From G963556115 sp963667375 (GTDB lineage Bacteria; Planctomycetota; SZUA-567), in contig OY763323.1 of NCBI GenBank assembly GCA_963667375.1, forward strand, positions 3,038,001 to 3,102,000: a stretch of 64,000 nt of DNA. Direction: 5' to 3'. The position numbers were made by a program, and so were the translations under genes. The notes under the pieces were generated by a model. It saw nothing but the letters and a program-made list of their open reading frames with translations, searched no databases and was not told where the DNA came from. Shown in pieces: positions 52,435 to 61,671 of the stretch. How positions within the stretch are numbered: position 1 is the first letter of the stretch; the number at the start of each line of letters is the position of its first letter.

Positions 52435-53274
52435 TTACGCCCTCTTCCTTGGCGGTACGAAACCTTCCGGCAGCTCAAAATTATCATTAATCAGCAGCTT
52501 TTCCCAGTCAATGTCACAATAGAGAATTGTGCCCCCGGCAACTCCGAGCGGCAGCATCAGTAACCCGGCAAACGGGATCATAAATAACAGATCCATACCG
52601 GCTCCGAATCCAATTATCTGCCAGCGGTTCTGATATATAGCCGGCAATTTACACTGATGCGGCAGGTAATTTCTCGCCATGCCCACATCCAGAAATCCGA
52701 TACCTGAATAATACGCGGTTACCAGAAATAGCACCGTTGCCCCGACAAATGGTATCAGCAGCAGCGGCAGGACTATAATACTGTAAAAAATCTGCCGGAA
52801 CGCGAACTTCAAAGAGCTGATGATACTGATTACAGCCGCTTTCATATCCAGACGCAAAGGGCGTTCCTGAGCATCACCATCGCCATGTGAATCCAGACAG
52901 AGATAATTCTCAAGTTTTTCGGATAAGATATCGTTGAATGGAGCTGCCACAACCATTCCCACAACCGTAAACGTAAAATAACAGAGAGCAAAAGCCAGAG
53001 GAATACTTATAGTCCACTTAAGAATTCCCGCCATGTCATTAATGACAGTACTTAGCCAGCTGCCGAATGCGCCCCAGAAATCCCAGGATAACTCCGGTAT
53101 CTTCAGTAATGAAATCAGCCAGAAAAATGTCGACAGCAACAGGATATATATTATAAAATTAACGACTAGCGGCATTGCCGCCCAGCGTTTTGTCCGTCGG
53201 GTACTGAGTAACAGCCTTGCACCTTTAAGAGGTAGAAAAAATCCTTTAACAAAGCTCCGAAGGCTTTCCATCAT
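52435..53274 (-). CDS. EI24/CysZ-like integral membrane protein
   Basis: The 279-residue protein has several hydrophobic helices (about 28-55, 85-115, 160-200, 215-250) and the EI24 pattern FVKGFFLPLKGARLLLSTR, VVAAPFNDILSEKLENYL and a C-terminal GVAGGTILYCDIDWEKLL. Relatives include the sulfate transporter CysZ. The start at 53274 has AAGGAG 8 nt upstream, so the longer 53304 form is not used. It lies upstream of the kinase gene on the same strand, 63 nt apart. Function is not established here. Confidence 0.75.
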   Translation of the reverse strand: MMESLRSFVKGFFLPLKGARLLLSTRRTKRWAAMPLVVNFIIYILLLSTFFWLISLLKIPELSWDFWGAFGSWLSTVINDMAGILKWTISIPLAFALCYFTFTVVGMVVAAPFNDILSEKLENYLCLDSHGDGDAQERPLRLDMKAAVISIISSLKFAFRQIFYSIIVLPLLLIPFVGATVLFLVTAYYSGIGFLDVGMARNYLPHQCKLPAIYQNRWQIIGFGAGMDLLFMIPFAGLLMLPLGVAGGTILYCDIDWEKLLINDNFELPEGFVPPRKRA

Positions 53275-53365
53275 CTTCTCAACTCCTTGTAATAAACAGC
53301 ACACTTATGAGACTGAAATAACCCCGCCAAACATTACAGGCCATCCTGCAGAGTCCAGAACACAC

Positions 53366-54535
53366 CTATTTATTGAGCAGACTGCCTTGCGTTTTGGAAC
53401 GCTCCAGCATAATTTCCGCGGCCTTGAGCTTATTCTTTTCGACTTCATCCCGACTCTGCTGCTTCAGATTATAGGGATCACCACCAAGCTCACCCAGATC
53501 GGTATCATCATTCAGTAGATCAATAACATCTGAGAAATCTCCGCTCTGCGCCTTCTGCAGCAGCATATCCGCATTCGGTTTACTGCGGGTATCCGTCAGC
53601 TGCTGAGTTGGAATAGAGAGCCGTTTTTTACCTCCGATAGTAAATACAAAATCAGTATCAGCTATCGCCTTGCCATAAATATCGGTACAGGTTACAATAA
53701 GCGTATACCCCCCCCCTTCAAGACCGGGTGGAATTCGGTAATAGATAGTCGCATGCAGATCTTCGATCGGTCCATTATATTCAGGAGCATAACGTCCGTA
53801 GTTTTCCTGCTTTTCAATAACATTCTGCAGCTCATCTCTGAGTTCCAGAGCAAAATCAAGACAACAGGCATAACTTCCCTGCTGCTGCTCCTGAAACCTG
53901 GCGCCATTGACTTCAATATAAAGTATCAGCGTATCTCCTGGTTTCGGCAGTCCGCCGGAATATGGCGTATAAAAGCGATACGCCTGCACTTTATCCACCC
54001 TTACCGGCGACGACAGTGATAATGGCGTCTGCTTACTCAACAGCTTATTGACCTTCGCGGCATAAATCGCCGCTTTGGAATAGTCACCAAGCTGCAGATA
54101 AATGCTGCTTGCCAGTTCCGGCCATTGAATATCCTCAGACGAATTTGGTCTGGTCTTACGCAAAAATTCTAGCGCATTAACCGGGTCTCCCAGCAGCGAG
54201 AGAACCTTTGCCGCGTTGAGCTGCGCCAGTCGGTTATCCGCATTGGCCTCAGCCTTCATGACAACCAGCTCCTTGAACTTGTCTGCCACTTCCTGCTCTT
54301 CCTGACTCAGTGACTTTTTCTGCAGCTGTGCTTGCAGACGTGCAATAGCCTCATTAAGATCACGCATCTCCTGAAACGACAGATTTCCCTGCCGCGCAAT
54401 ACTCTGCAACCCGGCAAGGGTATCTTCAAGTTTCCTGCCTCCAGGCGCCTCCTCGGCGACAAGAGAACCGGACAACCAACAACAGACCAGCAAAGCAATC
54501 AATCCAGCTTTCACTCTGTGTATTATTATCTTCAT
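53366..54535 (-). CDS. Secreted protein of unknown function with coiled coil and beta domain
   Basis: The 389-residue protein has a signal peptide (GLIALLVCCWLSGSLVA), a helical coiled-coil region (about 35-110), TPR-like helices (LLGDPVNALEFLRKTRPN, LASSIYLQLGDYSKAAIYAAKVN) and a beta-rich part (VQAYRFYTPYSGGLPKPGDTLILYIEVNG, IYYRIPPGLEGGGYTLIVTCTDIYGKA) resembling an immunoglobulin-like fold. The C-terminus is charged and flexible. It is the first gene of a run with EI24, kinase and sigma factor. It could be a periplasmic ligand or sensor for that system, but this is inference. Confidence 0.7.
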   Translation of the reverse strand: MKIIIHRVKAGLIALLVCCWLSGSLVAEEAPGGRKLEDTLAGLQSIARQGNLSFQEMRDLNEAIARLQAQLQKKSLSQEEQEVADKFKELVVMKAEANADNRLAQLNAAKVLSLLGDPVNALEFLRKTRPNSSEDIQWPELASSIYLQLGDYSKAAIYAAKVNKLLSKQTPLSLSSPVRVDKVQAYRFYTPYSGGLPKPGDTLILYIEVNGARFQEQQQGSYACCLDFALELRDELQNVIEKQENYGRYAPEYNGPIEDLHATIYYRIPPGLEGGGYTLIVTCTDIYGKAIADTDFVFTIGGKKRLSIPTQQLTDTRSKPNADMLLQKAQSGDFSDVIDLLNDDTDLGELGGDPYNLKQQSRDEVEKNKLKAAEIMLERSKTQGSLLNK

Positions 54536-54607
54536 AAAAATACTCCATCGGCAGCGGGCACAGTATTGACGCTTATTTAACGATAAGCTTACCTCATGAT
54601 ATATATT

Positions 54608-55429
54608 CTAGGCATCAATATCAAAATACTTTTTCAAAACAACCTCTATTCCGCCACGTGGCAGATCAGGAACAATGAATTCCGGTTCAAAATGGCAGAG
54701 CAGTTCCTGCGGCGCACTTGCCACCGCCAACCCTACCCCGCATTCCTTGAGCATCTCATAATCATTCATGCCGTCTCCGACAGCGACCCAGTCAGCAAGT
54801 GACAAACCGACTATCTCATTCATCTTCTCGATTCCAGCAGCTTTATTAGCTCCGGTAGGCAGAAATTCCACATACATTCTACTGCTTGTAGTCACATGCA
54901 CCCGGCTGCCGAAGCGTTCTTTAATCTCTTGGTTAATGCTGGCAAGTTTTTCAGGCTCACTGCCATCGGTAGCAATTATCAGTGCCTTTGTCGGTGCTTT
55001 CTTGATTGTATGATAATCCTCTGGAAGAATCTTATACGGCACACGGTTTATACGGGCATACATCCTTGAATAATCATTATCTGCAAGCGTATACAGACAA
55101 TCGCTGTAATACGTGTTGAGTGACAACCCCCGCTCTTTGGCAAAAGCGATTATCTCTTGAGAAATATCATAATCCAGACCAATCTCATACAATGGTTCCT
55201 CAGCATCAGGATGCATTATACGGCAGCCATTATAACTTATTATCGGCGTATTTAGACCAATCTCCTTCCAGTACGGATACATCGCGCGATGCATCCGTCC
55301 GGATACCAGATAAACCCCGATACCGGCATCCTGCGCCAGACGCAGGGCTCTGATAACCTGTTCCTCCAGTTCTCCTTCCGGATTAAGAAGTGTACCATCC
55401 ATATCCAGTGCCAACGCTTTATAACTCAT
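54608..55429 (-). CDS. Cof-type HAD-IIB family phosphatase
   Basis: The 273-residue protein has HAD motif I ALDMDGTLLNPEG, motif II in YLVSGR, a Lys in motif III (GANKAAGIEKM) and motif IV VAVGDGMNDYEML. The C2-type cap and length fit the Cof/YbjI group, which dephosphorylates sugar phosphates and cofactors such as FMN or PLP. The start overlaps the cobyrinate synthase stop by 4 nt, so the genes are coupled. The true substrate is open. Confidence 0.92.
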   Translation of the reverse strand: MSYKALALDMDGTLLNPEGELEEQVIRALRLAQDAGIGVYLVSGRMHRAMYPYWKEIGLNTPIISYNGCRIMHPDAEEPLYEIGLDYDISQEIIAFAKERGLSLNTYYSDCLYTLADNDYSRMYARINRVPYKILPEDYHTIKKAPTKALIIATDGSEPEKLASINQEIKERFGSRVHVTTSSRMYVEFLPTGANKAAGIEKMNEIVGLSLADWVAVGDGMNDYEMLKECGVGLAVASAPQELLCHFEPEFIVPDLPRGGIEVVLKKYFDIDA

Positions 55430-56823
55430 TTTCTCCGTCCTATCGAATCAAGTAAACTTTTTAAAACCAATCTATTTGCAGCAAAATTCGCATGCAGGTA
55501 ACTTACCAGCACACCATCTTTCGCAAAACCTTCTTTTCGGGGTTCAACCTTTATATCCCTGCCAAACCGCAATGAATATGAACACTCCCAGCCTTCAGGG
55601 ACAGCCCCCGCAATCTCTGAATAATGATATTCATGTCCACGCACCTTGGTTCCTGTCTGCCCGAGGATATTATCCGCCACCAGCTCAGCCTCCACATACC
55701 CCAGAGTCTTGAACCGCTCGAGCATGGCAACCTTCACAGGAAACACCCCGCACATCGCATATTCAGACTTTTCAGCGGTTATAATCGCCTCTGACATATA
55801 CATCAGCCCGCCACACTCGGCATACAGAACCTTGCCGCTAGCCGCGAACTCGCGGATACTCTGCAGCATCGCAGTATTTGCCGACAATTTTTCGGCCAGG
55901 CACTCAGGATAGCCGCCGCCAATATACACCGCGTCAATTCCGGGCGGCAAAGCAGTGTCCTCAAGCGGACTGAAGGGCAGAATTTCACAGCCTGCTGCCG
56001 CCAGCGACTTGAGGTTATCCGGATAATAAAAGTGAAAAGCCTCATCCAGCGCAACACCTATACGGTATTTATAGCTGCCAGCGCCACTTTGCCAATTCAC
56101 ACTAACCTTGTGAAGATCAATTTCTTTCGCATTTCGAAGTAAGAGATCTATATCAAAAGCTTCCTCGATACCGTCAGCAAGAGCGGAAATAACCTCGTCC
56201 GGCAGCAGCTTCTTATCTGCACTTACAAGCCCCAGATGCCGACTTGGAAGTGTCGGCAGCGCATCCCGCACCAGTGCTCCGGCATAAGGTGGCAATTCCT
56301 CGATACTTTCCAGCGCGGAGGCAACAACCGTACCATGTCGGCACGACCCGGCCATATTTGCTCCGACAGCTGCGAACTCCGGAGCACCGGGGAAGTGTAC
56401 GAACCCGCTGACAAGTGCAGCAAAAGACCGTGCCATTGACCTGCAGGAAGCGAGCAAAAAAACCGGAACCTCAAGAATTCTGGCGATACTGGCGGTAGAG
56501 CCGAAATCTTCCCCGCTGAAAATACCGTCGTACAGCCCCATAACCCCTTCAATAATACAGACATCAGCCTTACGGCCTTCAGTAACATCTGCAGCAGCAC
56601 TTAAAAATATCTTCTTCACATACTCTTCACCGGTCATCCAGAGATCAAGATTGTAGCACTCTCTGCCGCTGATAAGTCTGAGATAGGTAGGATCAAGAAA
56701 ATCCGGCCCCACTTTATAGGTCTGTACCGCCAGCCCGCGCCGCCGCAATGCCGCCGTCAGTCCCAGTGTGACCGAAGTCTTTCCCGAACCGCTGGCAACA
56801 CCTCCTATCACCAGTGCTTTCAT
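55426..56823 (-). CDS. cbiA: Cobyrinate a,c-diamide synthase
   Basis: The 465-residue protein has an N-terminal P-loop domain (GGVASGSGKTSVTLGLTAALRRRGLAVQTYKVGPDFLDPTYLRLISGRECYNLDLWM) and a C-terminal class I glutamine amidotransferase domain with the nucleophile Cys in YAECGGLMYM and a conserved His in SYLHANFAAN. It amidates the a and c side chains of cobyrinic acid (CbiA, anaerobic route, or CobB in the aerobic one). With the anaerobic gene setting CbiA is preferred. It shows that the organism makes cobalamin, which fits the riboswitch near 1 kb. It lies between mutS and a HAD gene, not in a cobalamin cluster. Confidence 0.94.
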   Translation of the reverse strand: MKALVIGGVASGSGKTSVTLGLTAALRRRGLAVQTYKVGPDFLDPTYLRLISGRECYNLDLWMTGEEYVKKIFLSAAADVTEGRKADVCIIEGVMGLYDGIFSGEDFGSTASIARILEVPVFLLASCRSMARSFAALVSGFVHFPGAPEFAAVGANMAGSCRHGTVVASALESIEELPPYAGALVRDALPTLPSRHLGLVSADKKLLPDEVISALADGIEEAFDIDLLLRNAKEIDLHKVSVNWQSGAGSYKYRIGVALDEAFHFYYPDNLKSLAAAGCEILPFSPLEDTALPPGIDAVYIGGGYPECLAEKLSANTAMLQSIREFAASGKVLYAECGGLMYMSEAIITAEKSEYAMCGVFPVKVAMLERFKTLGYVEAELVADNILGQTGTKVRGHEYHYSEIAGAVPEGWECSYSLRFGRDIKVEPRKEGFAKDGVLVSYLHANFAANRLVLKSLLDSIGRRK

Positions 56824-56834
56824 ACTTCACCTCT

Positions 56835-59462
56835 CTATTTAGTATACTCGCGCGCGATGTCAACAAGCTGCTGCAGTTTCTGCAGTCCCATCAGCGGAGT
56901 CATATTATCAATATCAACCTCTGCCAGTTCCAGTACCAGGCGGTCATTGGCCTTTGCCTGAGGCGCGAAAAGTTCAGCCTGAATCTCCCGCGCGGCAGCA
57001 CGCAGCACCTCACCTTCATGAGAAATATTCCAGTCACGCTCAGCCGCCTGTGTTTCAAGTCCATCCAGAATCTCACGGGCTCTCTCGGTAACGCCCTGCG
57101 GTATCCCGGCAAGACGCGCCACATGAATACCATAGGATTTATCTGCCGAACCGGGAATTATCTTATGCAGAAAGATTACTTCCCCGCCCCATTCACGTAC
57201 CGCCACATTAAAATTCACCGCCTGCTCAAGGATCATCCCCAGCTCCGCCAGTTCATGATAGTGAGTAGCGAATAATGTCCGAGATTTGACTTTATTATGA
57301 ATATACTCGGTTATGGCCCAGGCCAATGAGACACCATCAAATGTGGAAGTGCCGCGTCCGACCTCATCAAGAACAACCAGCGAACGGCAGGTAGCATTGT
57401 TCAGTATATTTGCCGTCTCCGCCATTTCAACCATAAATGTGGACTGCCCCTTAGCAAGATCATCGGCCGCACCAACACGAGTAAACACCCGGTCAACAAT
57501 CCCGATACGCGCTTTTTCAGCAGGAACGCCGCCTCCCATCTGTGCCATAATGCACAGCAATGCAACCTGGCGGATATAAGTACTCTTACCCGCCATATTC
57601 GGCCCGGTAATAATATGTACCACAGCGGTAGAAGCTGAAAACACCGTATCATTCGGGGTAAATTCACTGAGCGAGACATCTAAAACCGGATGCCGCCCCC
57701 CTGTAATTTCAGTCTCAGTATCAACACCCATCTCCGGAATAATATAACCCTGAACCGCAGCCATTTCAGCCAGCGACTGCAGACAGTCAAAGACCGCCAG
57801 AATATGCGCCACCTGCTGCACCCGCTCGACCTCAGCGGCAACCTCATCGCGCACCTGGGTAAAGAGTTCCATTTCAAGAGCGAATATCTTCTCCTGTGCT
57901 CCCAGTACCAGCTCTTCATACTCCTTGAGATCCTGCGTAATATATCTTTCAGCATTAGCAAGGGTCTGCTTGCGGATATAACTTGACGGAACCTTGTCTT
58001 TATGCGTATTGGTAACTTCAATATAATAACCGAACACCTTATTGAAACCGACCTTTAACGACGGAATACCGCTGAACTGCTGCTGCTCCTGCTGAAAATT
58101 TCTTATCCAGTCCTTGCCACCGCTGGCAATATTCCTGAGTTCCGCCAGCTTCGGATTATATTCGCTGCGTATCACCCCGCCATCCCTGAGATTCAGCGGT
58201 GGTTCCGCAACAATTGCCCTGCCGATAAGAGCAGTGACATCCTCCAGCAAATCAATCATCCCAGAGAGATCAATCAGATGCTGCGCCAGAAACGACTCCG
58301 ACACTTTGAGCAGTTCCGGAAGTCGGAGCAGACTGTTGTGAAGATTAATAAGTTCACGCCCGCCGGCACGCCCGGTAGTGATACGAGCCATAATTCTTTC
58401 CAGATCATTTATCCCGGAGAGAATATCACGAAGTTCTTCCCTGACCAACGTTTCAGTGAAAAGTTCCCGCACCGCCTCCTGCCGGTAACGTATATGATTC
58501 AGCTCAATCAGCGGCCGCAACAGCCAGTTTTTCAGCAGCCGCCGGCCTGCACCGGTGCAGGTTCTGTCGATAACCCGGAAGAGCGACATACCTGTCCCTT
58601 CGGCAAGCAATGTCTGCGTTAACTCAAGATTACACTGGGTTGTCCGGTCAAGAATCATATAATTCTCCCGGTTTAGCCGCTTGAGAGAACGGACATGAGT
58701 CAGTGATATCTTCTGTGTTTCCTCCAGGTATACCAGTATCGCTCCGACAGCTGCAATTGCTGCCGGAGAGTCATCTATACCGAATCCGGCAAGATTATCC
58801 ACTCCGAAATGCTGTTTAATCCGGATACGCCCCTCACGTTCAGAAAATTCATAACCGTCCCGACGCGTAATCAGCCCGACACTTCTGGCAAACAGCGCCT
58901 CAGAGAGCAACTTCCCCTCCTGCATCAGTTCAACCGGCACCAGTGTCTCAGAGACTCCTATCTGCTCAAGCTCATCACCGATATTATGCTGCGGCACCAC
59001 CTGAACGAAAAACTCCCCGGTAGAGATATCCACACACCCAATCCCGGCCTGTTTGCCGGATACCGCAACCGATGCCAGATAGTTATTGCTGTCACCCTCC
59101 AGACAAGACTCTTCAATGAGTGTTCCCGGAGTGACAACCCGGGTAACTCCCCGTTTGACTATACCCTGCGCCATCGCCGGATCTTCCAGCTGATCGCAGA
59201 TGGCTACCCTGACCCCGGCTTTGATCATCTCTTTGAGATAACGATCAAGCGCATGGTGCGGAATCCCGGCCATCGGCACCGCATTCTCCTGTTTTTTACT
59301 GCGGGTGGTCAACGTCAGACCAAGAATTTCAGCGGCGCGGACAGCATCGGCACCGAACATCTCATAAAAGTCACCCATACGGAAAAATAGAATCGTATCG
59401 GGATTAGCCTCTTTCATCGCCTCCCACTGTTCCATCATTGGAGTAGTCGTAGTTTTAGCCAT
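56835..59462 (-). CDS. mutS: DNA mismatch repair protein MutS
   Basis: The 875-residue protein has the mismatch-binding motif FFRMGDFYEMF, a connector, core and clamp, and the ATPase domain with Walker A TGPNMAGKSTYIRQVALLC, VGAADDLAKGQSTFMVEM and Walker B LVVLDEVGRGTSTFDG. It recognises base mismatches and recruits MutL. The start at 59462 has AAGGA 5 nt upstream; an in-frame 59528 start adds 22 residues without support. cbiA starts 11 nt after its stop. Confidence 0.97.
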   Translation of the reverse strand: MAKTTTTPMMEQWEAMKEANPDTILFFRMGDFYEMFGADAVRAAEILGLTLTTRSKKQENAVPMAGIPHHALDRYLKEMIKAGVRVAICDQLEDPAMAQGIVKRGVTRVVTPGTLIEESCLEGDSNNYLASVAVSGKQAGIGCVDISTGEFFVQVVPQHNIGDELEQIGVSETLVPVELMQEGKLLSEALFARSVGLITRRDGYEFSEREGRIRIKQHFGVDNLAGFGIDDSPAAIAAVGAILVYLEETQKISLTHVRSLKRLNRENYMILDRTTQCNLELTQTLLAEGTGMSLFRVIDRTCTGAGRRLLKNWLLRPLIELNHIRYRQEAVRELFTETLVREELRDILSGINDLERIMARITTGRAGGRELINLHNSLLRLPELLKVSESFLAQHLIDLSGMIDLLEDVTALIGRAIVAEPPLNLRDGGVIRSEYNPKLAELRNIASGGKDWIRNFQQEQQQFSGIPSLKVGFNKVFGYYIEVTNTHKDKVPSSYIRKQTLANAERYITQDLKEYEELVLGAQEKIFALEMELFTQVRDEVAAEVERVQQVAHILAVFDCLQSLAEMAAVQGYIIPEMGVDTETEITGGRHPVLDVSLSEFTPNDTVFSASTAVVHIITGPNMAGKSTYIRQVALLCIMAQMGGGVPAEKARIGIVDRVFTRVGAADDLAKGQSTFMVEMAETANILNNATCRSLVVLDEVGRGTSTFDGVSLAWAITEYIHNKVKSRTLFATHYHELAELGMILEQAVNFNVAVREWGGEVIFLHKIIPGSADKSYGIHVARLAGIPQGVTERAREILDGLETQAAERDWNISHEGEVLRAAAREIQAELFAPQAKANDRLVLELAEVDIDNMTPLMGLQKLQQLVDIAREYTK

Positions 59463-59571
59463 AAGATCCTTATTCTTCTTCGACAAAAATTGATAATCAA
59501 TTGTACTTATACCCCTCACCAATGGCAAGGGGTATAGCTATACATCATAAAATAAACCCGATATAAAAAAG

Positions 59572-61455
59572 TTATATCTTATTAATAAGTTCCAGCAACC
59601 TGTCCGCACGTTCAAAGGTTGACGTAGTCTGCTTCATCACGGTTTCCATAAATTTATTATCATCAAAATACCCTCTGATATTGGTGAAGTCCTGTTCCTT
59701 CGCTTCCAGAAGCCCGTAACCAATACTCATATTTTCTGTAAACTCTTTATAGGCATCACGTTTAACCAGCTCAACCCTGAGCATTGCCGCTTCTTTCCAG
59801 TTTTTCAGAATTTCCCGCAAATTCTCCCGACACTCATCCCGCTCAAGATCAATATCACCAAATCTCTGTGACACCCAGTCCCATTCATAAGTCTTATAAT
59901 TCTTATCAAGTTTGATAAAGAATTCTTGTACTGCATAATAATCAGTAATTCGGCCGCCTTCAACGCCACTGACAAGAAGTTCAATAAACTTCTTAGGAGT
60001 TATAAGCCCGACAAGATCAACCCACTCCTCATTACGGCCCTCAGAACTGCCGCTAAGCAGCCCCGTTCCTTTTTTAGAATAATTCTCAAGTACTCCGGCC
60101 ACAACCTCACCGTAATAGTAATTAACGCCGGTATGATAACGGGCTATCGCCTTCTCAATAAATTCTTCAGGAATTTCCACCCCGACAGCAGCCGCAACTT
60201 TTTTACCAGACTTCATCTCCTTGAGTAACCGTATAGCGTGCAGAATTTTACCCACCGTATAGGGATTTAATAATTCGGTATTTATAATATCATATGACGC
60301 ACCGGAACGTTTATCCCTTGCATTCCACTTCAGTGCATCCCGAACATAACCACAGGAAAATATCAGCGCCCCTGGGAGCAGAACACTTTTATCGTTCTCC
60401 GCCAATAATAAGGAAAATGGGAAATTACCTGTATCAACCACCCGGCCATGTCTGCCGATAACACTGGTGAAAGGAGCAAGCTGAGAAGGCCAGATTAAAT
60501 AACTGGAGGAACCGGTCTTTGATCCCCGCTCAAGAATTCCCTGATGCAGAGGCCCGAGTTTGAAACGATGATTAGAAAAATTACTCCCGCTGCCGGCAGT
60601 ATAAAATGAATAGACACCGGCCAGCAGCAGGGTAGATTTATGATGTGATGAAGTAAAAGGCCCGGCAAAGACGGAACAGCCTTCTCCTCTCAGACACTCC
60701 GAATTTGCAAAAAACAATGAGTTCTCAGCAGAAAATCCAGAATCTAAAACCGCGGAATCAGCAACGAAACACCTATCCAGAATACAACCTTCACCGACAT
60801 AGCCGTTGACAGCAATGATTGAATTTTTAACCACACTCCCGGCACCGACCCTACCATTAACCGTGGAGTTAAAAATTCGAACCGCACCCTCGATAATCGC
60901 CTCCCTGCCGACTGCGGAGTTTTTTATTTCACCTGCATCCTTTATTACAGCCCCCTCACCAATCCTGCAGCGCCCGACAGAGTCCTTTACCAAATGCCCG
61001 AAAAGAAGCTTACGGTAAGCCTGGCGAAAACTGTTAGAGGAGACAAAGGCCTGAAGATAGGCGGACTGTGCAGACAACCCTGGATGCAGCAGCACCTCTC
61101 TTCCCCCGGATTCATTAATTACTTTTACCTCTATCCCGACACCACATGCAGCGGATTCTTCAGAGATAACAGCACTCACATTTTCAATACATACATTCTC
61201 CCCGACCTCACAATTATCGATAATTCTGCCGATATTCCGTACCACCGAATTCGCGCCAAGAATAGTATCTTTTATTCTGGCCTGACAGATTTCAGTATTA
61301 GCTCCAATCCTGACGCTACCGCTAAAATCTACAAACCGGATTTTACCGGTAGCAAATTCTGCACTCACAGTCACACCACCCCAGCTCGTTGCAGAACACC
61401 CCTGCGCGATCAGAATATCAACTTCATCCTGTGTCAAAGCCCTGTGACCATCCAT
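59572..61455 (-). CDS. DUF4954-like left-handed beta-helix protein
   Basis: The 627-residue protein has a central left-handed beta-helix built from hexapeptide-like repeats (VRIGANTEICQARIKDTILGANSVVRN, AVIKDAGEIKNSAVGREAIIEGAVRIFNSTVNGRVGAGSVVKNSIIAVNGYVGEGCILDRC). A conserved block follows (GPFTSSHHKSTLLLAGVYSFYTAGSGSNFSNHRFKLGPLHQGILERG), then an all-helical C-terminus with many charged residues. This organisation fits DUF4954. The fold is that of acyl- and nucleotidyl-transferases, but no activity is known. AGGAG precedes the ATG. mutS follows 109 nt downstream. Confidence 0.78.
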   Translation of the reverse strand: MDGHRALTQDEVDILIAQGCSATSWGGVTVSAEFATGKIRFVDFSGSVRIGANTEICQARIKDTILGANSVVRNIGRIIDNCEVGENVCIENVSAVISEESAACGVGIEVKVINESGGREVLLHPGLSAQSAYLQAFVSSNSFRQAYRKLLFGHLVKDSVGRCRIGEGAVIKDAGEIKNSAVGREAIIEGAVRIFNSTVNGRVGAGSVVKNSIIAVNGYVGEGCILDRCFVADSAVLDSGFSAENSLFFANSECLRGEGCSVFAGPFTSSHHKSTLLLAGVYSFYTAGSGSNFSNHRFKLGPLHQGILERGSKTGSSSYLIWPSQLAPFTSVIGRHGRVVDTGNFPFSLLLAENDKSVLLPGALIFSCGYVRDALKWNARDKRSGASYDIINTELLNPYTVGKILHAIRLLKEMKSGKKVAAAVGVEIPEEFIEKAIARYHTGVNYYYGEVVAGVLENYSKKGTGLLSGSSEGRNEEWVDLVGLITPKKFIELLVSGVEGGRITDYYAVQEFFIKLDKNYKTYEWDWVSQRFGDIDLERDECRENLREILKNWKEAAMLRVELVKRDAYKEFTENMSIGYGLLEAKEQDFTNIRGYFDDNKFMETVMKQTTSTFERADRLLELINKI

Positions 61456-61592
61456 TAAGCATCTCCTGTTTTTTATAAAAAATAGTTTCTCTGCCAGAAT
61501 TTAAGGTAAATTATATGATAATTATGCCGCATTAATAATGAATTCCAAATAAAACAGGCATTTTTTATAATTCATGAGTATTAATCTTATAC

Positions 61593-61620
61593 TTTACATT
61601 CATTTTCATTACTGTATAAT
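61593..61620 (+). promoter_or_regulatory. Candidate promoter of the 7TM-HD phosphodiesterase gene
   Basis: TTTACA (61593-61598) and TATAAT (61615-61620) are 16 nt apart, about 52 nt before the ATG at 61672. The divergent DUF4954 gene starts at 61455, so promoters for both genes must lie in this AT-rich gap. Confidence 0.55.
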
Positions 61621-61671
61621 ATTTAGACTGAAGTAATAGTTTAAAATTTCATATAAAGAATAAGGTTTTAT

